Source: Bacillota bacterium
GTDB taxonomy: Bacteria > Bacillota > Clostridia > Lachnospirales > CAG-274
Length of the DNA stretch: 5,545 bases
Reading direction: 5' to 3'
Assembly: GCA_017627115.1 (NCBI GenBank)
Contig: JAGAHK010000444.1
Location: 1 to 5,545, forward strand
A program made the position numbers and the translations under genes. Numbering within the stretch: position 1 is the first letter of the stretch; the number at the start of each line of letters is the position of its first letter. The notes under the pieces are model-generated. The model ran no database searches, had not been told where the DNA came from, and saw only the letters and a program-made list of their open reading frames with translations. Of the stretch, positions 1 to 5,545 are shown piece by piece.

Positions 1-91
1 GTTCCAAGATGACCTTGAGAGACTGAGCACTCATCGAACCCGCTACAAATAGCAGCAGGAACGTTACTAAAGATTTAGTAATAGTTCTCAT
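1..91 (-). CDS. N-terminus of a secreted protein, cut off by the left edge
   Basis: The minus strand reads ATG at 91-89 and stays open to the edge, giving 30 codons. The peptide starts MRTITKS, has a hydrophobic core (LVTFLLLFVAG) and ends the leader at SMSAQ, followed by SLKVILE. This is a good type I signal peptide, with cleavage likely after Ser-Ala or just past Gln. The bases before the ATG are AT-rich (ACTTACAAAC) and contain no Shine-Dalgarno, and the Ser-Ala-Gln ending is common in Bacteroidota secreted proteins. Both differ from the style of the large gene to the right. The mature protein is not visible, so no function can be given. It is transcribed away from the recombinase remnant. 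The call rests on a short open frame and the leader shape, so it could still be chance. Confidence 0.5.
   Translation of the reverse strand, partial: MRTITKSLVTFLLLFVAGSMSAQSLKVILE
64..81. repeat. 18-bp palindrome
   Basis: TTACTAAA and TTTAGTAA are perfect 8-bp arms around a GA spacer. The palindrome lies inside the signal-peptide codons of the minus-strand gene and 40 bases before the recombinase remnant. It could be an operator or a protein-binding site. Chance is possible in AT-rich DNA. Confidence 0.4.
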
Positions 92-99
92 GTTTGTAA

Positions 100-132
100 G
101 TTAATAATAAGTTAAAAAATATGGTTAATAAT
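100..132. repeat. 9-bp direct repeat pair around the start of the recombinase remnant
   Basis: GTTAATAAT occurs at 100-108 and again at 124-132, with 15 bases between. The pair spans the place where the Bacteroidota-style gene start meets the recombinase remnant, so it may be microhomology at a junction. The sequence is AT-rich and the repeat is short, so coincidence is a real alternative. Confidence 0.3.
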
Positions 133-330
133 TATATCGGCTATGCAAGGGCATCGTCTGCACAGCAAAACGCGGGCAGGCAGATAACAGCCTTAACGAA
201 ATACGATGTGCCCAAATCGACTATTTACACAGATAAGCAAAGCAGCAGGAATTTTGAATACACCGATTATTATCGCATAATATTACATTAAAAATGCAGC
301 AATAAAGCAGGCGAAAATTTATATGTCCGA
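121..330 (+). pseudogene. Serine recombinase (resolvase family) N-terminal remnant
   Basis: The 56-codon frame 121-291 translates to a recognisable resolvase/invertase N-terminus. IGYARASSAQQN at residues 6-17 matches the family block YxRVSxxxQN, with the probable catalytic serine at residue 12 and the conserved arginine at 10. RQITAL follows, then YTDKQSSRNFEYTDYY, which matches the DKQSGKxFxRPxY block of clostridial members. A TAA stop falls at 289-291. In the same frame beyond it, KAGENLYVR (304-330) resembles the next family block, K-x-G-D-x-L-Y-V-K. Similarity then fades, and the DRLGR block, the long helix and the DNA-binding part are absent. Intact family members have about 180-200 residues or more. 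No Shine-Dalgarno precedes the ATG. Recombinase activity is therefore not expected. The remnant most likely records a past mobile element or inversion locus. Confidence 0.72.
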
Positions 331-354
331 TTGGTAAAGTATTGGAGGTTTTTG

Positions 355-383
355 TTGACAAATTTAAAAAATATTTTTATAAT
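355..383 (+). promoter_or_regulatory. Perfect-consensus SigA/sigma70 promoter
   Basis: TTGACA (355-360), a 17-base spacer and TATAAT (378-383) match the housekeeping consensus at every position and at the optimal spacing. The spacer is nearly pure A/T. Transcription would start near 390 and run toward the large gene at 696. No terminator is obvious between them, so the transcript probably has a leader of about 305 bases. It abuts the decayed end of the recombinase remnant. Confidence 0.82.
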
Positions 384-395
384 TATATTATAGGC

Positions 396-423
396 AATAT
401 TTCGGAAATTTTTTTGAAATATT
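396..423 (+). promoter_or_regulatory. Possible hairpin at the start of the transcript
   Basis: AATATTTC (396-403) and GAAATATT (416-423) are perfect 8-bp complementary arms around a 12-base loop. They begin about 6 bases after the predicted transcription start. The stem is A/T-rich and weak. It could protect the 5' end of the transcript or be chance. Confidence 0.3.
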
Positions 424-460
424 ACGACAATAAAAATATTAAAAAAGGGACTGACAAGTT

Positions 461-520
461 ATGAAAAGACTATATTCTCAAGCAAGCGGCATAACTGCGA
501 CCTTTTTTACAGGCAAATAA
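461..520 (+). CDS. Possible 19-residue leader peptide or decayed gene start
   Basis: ATG at 461 opens a 19-codon frame ending in TAA at 518-520, with the product MKRLYSQASGITATFFTGK. AAGGGA lies 10 bases upstream, a weak and rather distant ribosome binding site. The start is about 70 bases after the predicted transcription start. The bases around it (GGG-A-CTGAC, then ATGAAAAGA) almost copy those around the start of the giant gene at 696, but the peptide is not a signal peptide and matches no family I know. It may be a leader peptide, a truncated copy of a neighbouring gene start, or noise. Confidence 0.25.
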   Translation: MKRLYSQASGITATFFTGK

Positions 521-592
521 CGGCATATTAAAAGCATACTCTATGTGAGTTCAACCGTAATGGCATTTTAGCGGCGATATTGTGAAGGTTTG

Positions 593-610
593 AGGAGGTT
601 TTAACTTCCT
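593..610 (+). promoter_or_regulatory. Small hairpin enclosing an orphan AGGAGG
   Basis: AGGAGGTTTTAACTTCCT can fold as AGGAGG pairing with CTTCCT (five Watson-Crick pairs and one G-T) around a TTTTAA loop. AGGAGG is a perfect Shine-Dalgarno core, yet no start codon follows at a usable distance. It lies about 100 bases before the giant gene. It could be a regulatory stem or a relic of a lost gene start. Confidence 0.3.
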
Positions 611-681
611 AAAATATCTGTCAGGGTGTGCTTTTGTTGTATTCATTGTATATATTTCATTTGTAAAATACATTTAAAAGA

Positions 682-687
682 GAGGGG
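682..687 (+). promoter_or_regulatory. Ribosome binding site of the giant gene
   Basis: GAGGGG ends 8 bases before ATG 696 and fits the anti-Shine-Dalgarno region well. It favours ATG 696 over the in-frame ATGs at codons 8 and 13, which would cut into the signal peptide. Confidence 0.75.
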
Positions 688-695
688 CTGACTAT

Positions 696-3600
696 ATGAA
701 AAGAAAGCTGAAAAAAATGATAAGCGCGGCGATGTCTGCCGTTATGCTTATTTCTTCGGTGTCGTTTACCTATGCCGAAGAACCGTCGGGACCGTCATAT
801 TTTGACTTTGAATATGCAAACTATGATGTGAACGAGAATGACGGTGAATTAAAGGTAAAGATAAAACGCTATGGCAGCACTGCCGAAAGTGCGGATGTGG
901 CATTCAAGGCGGCGGATTTTCTTTCGACCTACGGCAAGGATTATGAGATACTTGACGAGGACGGAAATGTGCTTGAAAAGGTAAGCGGCGTTAAGCTCGA
1001 CCCAAGCGAGTTTGTTTATGACGAAAGTATTTCGGGTTCGGGATTGTACGTTATGCCCGACGAGGCCGTTTCGGGCGGTGCACTTGATGGGTATGAACAA
1101 ACGGAAGAGGTAGACCCGACCGAGCCTTTGGATACAGCCGAGTTTGGCGGTTCTCCGCTGTTGGCGGCACAGGCACAGTATCTTGACTTGCCCAAGGCAA
1201 AGGATGAGGAAGAAGTTACGCCAAACGATCTGCAAAAGTCCGTTGAAGAAATGTACAAATATTTCGGCGAAGCGGAGGGCGCAGATGGTATCGTTCACTT
1301 TAAGGAAGGCGAGGCCGAAAAGGAGATCACCGTTGTTGTCAAGGATAACGATATCGCGGAAAGCGACAAGATGTTTATACTGGCTATTTTAGGGGCAGAG
1401 GGCGAAGGCGTTGAAATGAAAGCCAACGCAACGACCTATGTTTCCATTATAGACGACGAGGAACACGAGGAAGCGTCCGTTTCGATCGATACAAAGGTGA
1501 TAACATTAACGCAGGACAAACCGACTGCAGAAGTTACGGTTAGAAGAACAAGCGGTTTGCAGTATTTTACATCGGTCTATGTTTCGACGGTAAATATAGA
1601 CGACTGCCGCGGTGCTTACGAGGAATTTGTGGGCAAAACGATTGCTTTTGTCCCCGGTGAAACCGAAAAAACCGTGACCGTGACCGCAAAAGAATTTAAC
1701 AAAAAGACAAAATTCGGTGTTAAATTAGAGGGTTATGACGATGTGTGCATAGGTAATTCCCTTGCGACCGTTTATATAAACGAAGCTCCCGAAGATACCG
1801 AAATACATACTCCTGCCGAAAGCCCCGTCACGGTTTATTCCGCCGACGAGGACAATGCAGCTGTCGAGACTTATGCAAGCGGAAAGTATTTAGGCAGCAG
1901 CTATACATACAAGTATGTTGGTTGGGACTGGGAGACCGGTCCCGGTTCAAGCGGTTATAAAGGAGATTATGAAGGAAACACCAAATATGTTACACAAACA
2001 GGCAAAGGAAATTATTGCTTTTATGTTACCCAAAACCCTGTAAAAACATTGGGTATCAAGAATTTTTCGCTTAATGCATTCGTTACCGGCAGCGGTTACG
2101 GAAGGTTTGAGACCGATATAGATAAAACGTGGGAAGGCTCAATAGACGGAGTAACAATGGGAAATTCTTCTCCCACGTACTATAATCTTTCTCCGAATCA
2201 AAATTACAAAGAACTGTACCTTAAAATAGGTGTCAGAAATACCAGTAACGGAAACCCTTCTTCTCTGTTTTTCAGCGAAAGTATCAGTGTAGACTGGGCA
2301 AGATACAGCTTTTCGGAAATCAAGCCCAATCAGGAGGTGCAGAGAAAACTTATCGACTTTATCACAGGTGATAGCGGTACGACCTATTTTGAAGGCGAAA
2401 CAAGCAAGACCGTAAAGCTTAACGGTATTAATATAAAAACGACATCGGGTGATGATGTATCGGGTTTTTATACAAACAACGGCAGCCAAGTAGTCTTTAC
2501 TGCACCCGACAGCGTAACAAAATACGGTTATTTGCTTGATAAAGTATACTTCTATAACCAAGCGCAGAACAAATTTGTTGTAAAAACAGCAGATGCCAAC
2601 GGTGAATTAAGGCTTACGCCAAATGCCGATTTTGCTGAAGAACTTCGCAGCAGCGGTGTTATAGCAATCGCCAATGCCGACAATACCATATATGTAAAAC
2701 CTGTATATAAGGCAAAAATGTGTAAAGTAGTGTTTTACGGAAGTAAGTACAGCTCGACGCCTTTTGCGAATATAGAAAAAGATTATCCCGACATTAAATC
2801 GGAAAGCCTCTCCTTTGGCGTATTCAGAGCTTTTTATGTACCGAAGTATACTGTACTTCGCTTGCAGTACAGTGTGACAAAAGCAAATCAGCGTCCAACC
2901 GGTGTAAGTCCTTTAATGCAGTGGATAAGGTATTATTACAGTGCAGGCAGCCAGATATGGAGTACAATGCCCGACAGGCAAAAAGAAACTATCGATATTA
3001 CAGACTATACAAAGGCCGAATACATCGTGACGGAAGATGTAACATTGGAAGGCAATACGACCGCACAGGATCTTTATATAGGTTATTCTCCCGAATACAG
3101 AGAGCTTATGAAAAAGCAGCTTGGAGGAAGCCTTGCAGGCTCTGTGCTGGATACGGATGATACATCCGATGAACCAAGGCACACAAATGCAGACGGCGCT
3201 ATGACCGTGCCGAATGTCTCTATGGGCAGAACCTACAATTTCCGAGCATTCCCGCCGCAGAACTTCTATACAGTGTGGGTGGATATGACGGGCGATACCA
3301 ATAACGATGGTACGGCATTCGGACCGGGTGACGAGCCAAAGACCCCAAGGAATGCCGACAGCAACGGAAGATATGACAATCCCCGAATGTTATTCGGCAG
3401 CCGTGTCAATTTGAAGATAGAAAGAGACAATACAAGGTGGCATTATTGGTTCACACCTTCAGTAGCAGAGTTATCAAAGAATATTAGGGGAAAGGTACAG
3501 CGAAGAAAGGCAAGTGTGCTCCAACTCTCTACAACGAGAAAGGAAAGCGATATAAAAGACCTTACACCTATAAGCGGTGTATTCGTAAGTGTGGAAGACG

Positions 3601-5545
3601 GTTCAGCATTGACCGATGAAAACGGTTATTTCAGTGTAGCGACGAGTGCACCTATCCCCGCAGGCGCAATGAGTGCATATTTTACCGTAGACGGCATAGA
3701 ATACTCGCAAAATGCCCAAATATCGACACCCAATGAATTTGTGATACCTGCATTGCCAAAGTTTGAGGTAGGCTTAAACAGCGTTAAGGCAAGCTATGCA
3801 GACAGCAAAAACAAAATTGCCGACGGCAGCAGCATTATACCTGTAAAGGACGATAATTTCACAATACAAATGACGATAGAGGGCGATGCAGTAACACGCC
3901 CCGCCGATGCAAAGTTCAGCATTTACGACATTGACGGAAATTTCTTAAGAGATGCTGACAGCAGTCTTTTTACGGTAACAAAAGAGACTCTCAACACAAC
4001 AAACAGCCTTAAAGTTTCGGTAACATTTAACCCTAAGGCTGCAATGAACAACAACGAGGAACTTTATGTACAGTTTGCCGACAATAACGGTCAGTGGTAC
4101 AACACACTTTCAACGGGCTACAAATTTATTGGTGAGCTTACGCTTGATAAGTTCATATTCCCGCTGATAGGCAGCTCAACACTTGAAAGCGGCATTACAA
4201 GCGGCGTTGTGGAAGATATTATCGGCAATCCGCTGGGCGATATGAATGTAGGCGAAATTGGCGGCGGTGCAATAGAAACCGTTATCAACGACTATACATC
4301 CCCGGGTGCAGAACAATGGAAGACCGCAAACCCGGGCAAACCGCTTGACAGCAAATATCAGTGGCAGGCAAATACTTTCAATTTCGGCTATAAGAAAGAT
4401 TTTAGCGACGAATACAAGTATGACAGCGAAAAAGCCAAGGAAAAAGCCGAAAAAGAGAAAAAAGCGGCCGAGGATGCAAAGAAAGAAAGCGAAGAAAAAG
4501 AAGAAACAAAACCCGGTAAACTTTTGGAGGAATATGCGGGATTTGAGATAATCGAAAAAGACAGCGAGGAGATGCCCAAGGACAGCAAATCGGGCTACAG
4601 CACAAAGAGCAGCTTCAAATGGAGCGTAACGCCTTTTGCATCTTTCCGTCTTACGCTTACACAAAGACCTGCAGCAGTAAACGGCAAAACAGAATTTAAA
4701 CCGTACTTTGAAGACCTGACATTTGTTGTGGGTGCAAGGTTCGGTGTAAGCACAAATAACACTATCTCTACTCCTATCGGTGTGGATGTTATTATCAATG
4801 CAAGTTTAGACGGCACAGTCGCAGGCGTTTACCATATGTGGACGGACTATAAAGACGAGTGGCAGGTAGATGGTGCAACGCCTTATACTTCCGAAGATTT
4901 TGGTGTATTCAAGAAATTCGGCCCCGACAGCGCAGTAAGGCGCGAGGCTTATATCTTTATCGATCCCGTTATATCGGTAACGCTTGGTATTGATGTTAAA
5001 CTTGCCTCACTTTACGGCAACGCAAAGTTTACCTTTGATATGGACTTCCAATTCACCGATGAAGAGGACGAAGCGGGCGATATGGTCGTCAACTACTACG
5101 GCGATATGAAAATAGACCTTAAATGGTGGGTAGAAGTTATAGGTATTACAGTTTACGAAAAGAAATATGACGATGTAAAAACAGTCAAACTTTTCAGTCA
5201 GGGTACAGACAAACATATCAGCTTTGACACGGCCGATGCAATGATACAGGCAATGGCTGCGGATGAATTTGCCCTCGGTTCCGACGAACCTATCGGAAAC
5301 GAACCTGTTTCAAGAGCATATCTTAAAAACAGGGGCGGCTGGAACACAGGCGGCAGCGAGATCCGGCTTTTCAGCTCGGACACAACGACAGAAAAAACAT
5401 TGCAAAACGGCAGCGCAGGCAATAACAATGTTCAGCTTGTAAAGATAAACGGCAATGAAATGCTTATGCTGTTTATCGATGATGTTCCCGCAAGAAACAA
5501 TATCAATAAACGCGCGCTTTACTATTCGATAGGCGACGGTCAAAA
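696..5545 (+). CDS. Giant secreted Calx-beta surface protein, 3' end outside the window
   Basis: One frame runs open for 1616 codons to the right edge. Residues 1-27 are a signal peptide: a Lys/Arg-rich start, a hydrophobic core, and cleavage expected after TYA before EEP. Residues 35-254 form a Calx-beta domain: strands around DVNENDGELKVKIKR and YGKDYE, then HFKEGEAEKEITVVVKDND and a closing IIDDEE. An acidic insertion at about 86-198 splits it. Residues 260-362 are a second Calx-beta-like domain (FVPGETEKTVTV at 318-329) lacking the acidic calcium-site signature. Residues 363-810 are beta-rich and unassigned. D867-D879 resembles a calcium loop (DTNNDG). Residues 929-1009 look like a carboxypeptidase-regulatory fold (TDENGYFS at 973-980). 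Residues 1243-1270 are a Lys/Glu-rich helix. Residues 1306-1500 hold alternating strands. VQLVKINGNEMLMLF and ALYYSIGDG near the edge suggest the start of a propeller-like repeat. Only four cysteines are seen. A cell-surface adhesin or matrix role is likely by inference; no catalytic motif is visible. The gene is probably driven by the promoter at 355-383. Confidence 0.88.
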   Translation, partial: MKRKLKKMISAAMSAVMLISSVSFTYAEEPSGPSYFDFEYANYDVNENDGELKVKIKRYGSTAESADVAFKAADFLSTYGKDYEILDEDGNVLEKVSGVKLDPSEFVYDESISGSGLYVMPDEAVSGGALDGYEQTEEVDPTEPLDTAEFGGSPLLAAQAQYLDLPKAKDEEEVTPNDLQKSVEEMYKYFGEAEGADGIVHFKEGEAEKEITVVVKDNDIAESDKMFILAILGAEGEGVEMKANATTYVSIIDDEEHEEASVSIDTKVITLTQDKPTAEVTVRRTSGLQYFTSVYVSTVNIDDCRGAYEEFVGKTIAFVPGETEKTVTVTAKEFNKKTKFGVKLEGYDDVCIGNSLATVYINEAPEDTEIHTPAESPVTVYSADEDNAAVETYASGKYLGSSYTYKYVGWDWETGPGSSGYKGDYEGNTKYVTQTGKGNYCFYVTQNPVKTLGIKNFSLNAFVTGSGYGRFETDIDKTWEGSIDGVTMGNSSPTYYNLSPNQNYKELYLKIGVRNTSNGNPSSLFFSESISVDWARYSFSEIKPNQEVQRKLIDFITGDSGTTYFEGETSKTVKLNGINIKTTSGDDVSGFYTNNGSQVVFTAPDSVTKYGYLLDKVYFYNQAQNKFVVKTADANGELRLTPNADFAEELRSSGVIAIANADNTIYVKPVYKAKMCKVVFYGSKYSSTPFANIEKDYPDIKSESLSFGVFRAFYVPKYTVLRLQYSVTKANQRPTGVSPLMQWIRYYYSAGSQIWSTMPDRQKETIDITDYTKAEYIVTEDVTLEGNTTAQDLYIGYSPEYRELMKKQLGGSLAGSVLDTDDTSDEPRHTNADGAMTVPNVSMGRTYNFRAFPPQNFYTVWVDMTGDTNNDGTAFGPGDEPKTPRNADSNGRYDNPRMLFGSRVNLKIERDNTRWHYWFTPSVAELSKNIRGKVQRRKASVLQLSTTRKESDIKDLTPISGVFVSVEDGSALTDENGYFSVATSAPIPAGAMSAYFTVDGIEYSQNAQISTPNEFVIPALPKFEVGLNSVKASYADSKNKIADGSSIIPVKDDNFTIQMTIEGDAVTRPADAKFSIYDIDGNFLRDADSSLFTVTKETLNTTNSLKVSVTFNPKAAMNNNEELYVQFADNNGQWYNTLSTGYKFIGELTLDKFIFPLIGSSTLESGITSGVVEDIIGNPLGDMNVGEIGGGAIETVINDYTSPGAEQWKTANPGKPLDSKYQWQANTFNFGYKKDFSDEYKYDSEKAKEKAEKEKKAAEDAKKESEEKEETKPGKLLEEYAGFEIIEKDSEEMPKDSKSGYSTKSSFKWSVTPFASFRLTLTQRPAAVNGKTEFKPYFEDLTFVVGARFGVSTNNTISTPIGVDVIINASLDGTVAGVYHMWTDYKDEWQVDGATPYTSEDFGVFKKFGPDSAVRREAYIFIDPVISVTLGIDVKLASLYGNAKFTFDMDFQFTDEEDEAGDMVVNYYGDMKIDLKWWVEVIGITVYEKKYDDVKTVKLFSQGTDKHISFDTADAMIQAMAADEFALGSDEPIGNEPVSRAYLKNRGGWNTGGSEIRLFSSDTTTEKTLQNGSAGNNNVQLVKINGNEMLMLFIDDVPARNNINKRALYYSIGDGQ

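Larger units (their letters stand above)
384..695 (+). other. Long leader region between promoter and giant gene
   Basis: About 310 bases separate the promoter from the large gene. The first 60 are very AT-rich; the rest is mixed. The region holds a possible hairpin at 396-423, a mini-ORF at 461-520, an orphan AGGAGG inside a small hairpin at 593-610, and the ribosome binding site at 682-687. I looked for the conserved cores of the cyclic-di-GMP (GEMM) riboswitch, because that class often controls surface proteins, and did not see them. No GC-rich stem followed by a T-run is present, so there is no clear intrinsic terminator. Confidence 0.5.

Noticed and set aside
327..464. Open run in another frame after the recombinase remnant, ending in TGA at 462
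   Set aside because: It has no start codon or ribosome binding site, lies in very AT-rich DNA and overlaps the promoter. At most it is a frameshifted relic of the recombinase, and I could not align it convincingly.
634..669. Second promoter just before the giant gene (TTGTAT ... TAAAAT)
   Set aside because: The spacing is about 21 bases and the -35 match is poor, which is much weaker than the exact promoter at 355-383.
384..695. Riboswitch (cyclic-di-GMP class) in the leader
   Set aside because: The conserved cores expected for GEMM-type elements were not found by eye. Only small unsupported stems are present.
849..1298. 149-codon minus-strand frame opposite the first Calx-beta domain
   Set aside because: The plus strand there carries a recognisable domain in frame with a signal peptide. 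The antisense product has no family resemblance or start signal.
2843..2873. Overlapping inverted repeats inside the coding region (ACTGTACT/AGTACAGT and GAAGTA/TACTTC)
   Set aside because: The arms are short and lie within codons for two similar beta-strands (YTV and QYSV), so repeated codons explain them well enough.
3294..3335. Dockerin-type calcium repeat (DTNNDG)
   Set aside because: Only one loop is present, the last acidic residue is at position 13 instead of 12, and no second repeat or helix follows. It is kept only as a possible calcium-binding loop.
4176..4664. 162-codon open frame on the minus strand, Phe/Cys-rich
   Set aside because: It is the antisense of the Lys/Glu-rich and beta-strand codons of the large gene. 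Its Phe runs mirror AAA/GAA codons, and it has no ribosome binding site or recognisable domain.
1..5545. CRISPR arrays, tRNA or rRNA genes
   Set aside because: No regularly spaced repeats, no tRNA-like cloverleaf arms and no rRNA-like conserved blocks were seen on either strand.

Overview
The window suggests a gut-type member of the Bacillota (Clostridia-like). The evidence is an AT-rich intergenic region, a perfect SigA-type promoter, a purine-rich Shine-Dalgarno sequence, heavy use of AUA and AGA/AGG codons, and a Lys/Arg-rich Gram-positive signal peptide. The organism call is inference from sequence style; no rRNA or core marker gene is present.

Layout. Positions 1-91 (minus strand) hold the first 30 codons of a gene leaving the left edge. 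They encode a signal peptide ending in Ser-Ala-Gln, a style more typical of Bacteroidota, with no Shine-Dalgarno. Positions 121-330 (plus) hold the N-terminal remnant of a serine recombinase (resolvase family), interrupted by an in-frame stop at 289-291 and with no C-terminal part. Positions 355-383 are an exact TTGACA-17-TATAAT promoter. About 310 bases of leader follow, with two possible hairpins, a 19-codon mini-ORF (461-520) and an orphan AGGAGG.

Positions 696-5545 are one uninterrupted plus-strand reading frame (1616 codons, still open at the right edge). It encodes a giant secreted, beta-rich surface protein: signal peptide, a Calx-beta domain split by a ~113-residue acidic insertion, a second Calx-beta-like domain, a long stretch of unassigned beta-rich sequence, a carboxypeptidase-regulatory-like fold, a short Lys/Glu-rich helix, a zone of alternating amphipathic strands, and at the edge what may be the start of a beta-propeller-like or BNR-like module. 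No anchor (LPXTG or SLH) is visible because the C-terminus lies outside.

How the parts work together. The strong promoter probably drives the giant gene through the long leader. The recombinase remnant, the foreign-looking divergent gene start and a near-duplicate translation-start block (447-469 and 684-704) suggest that the upstream region was assembled by rearrangement, or that the contig is chimeric near position 100. I see no complete novel defence or mobile system. The interest lies in the giant adhesin-like protein and its rearranged upstream region.
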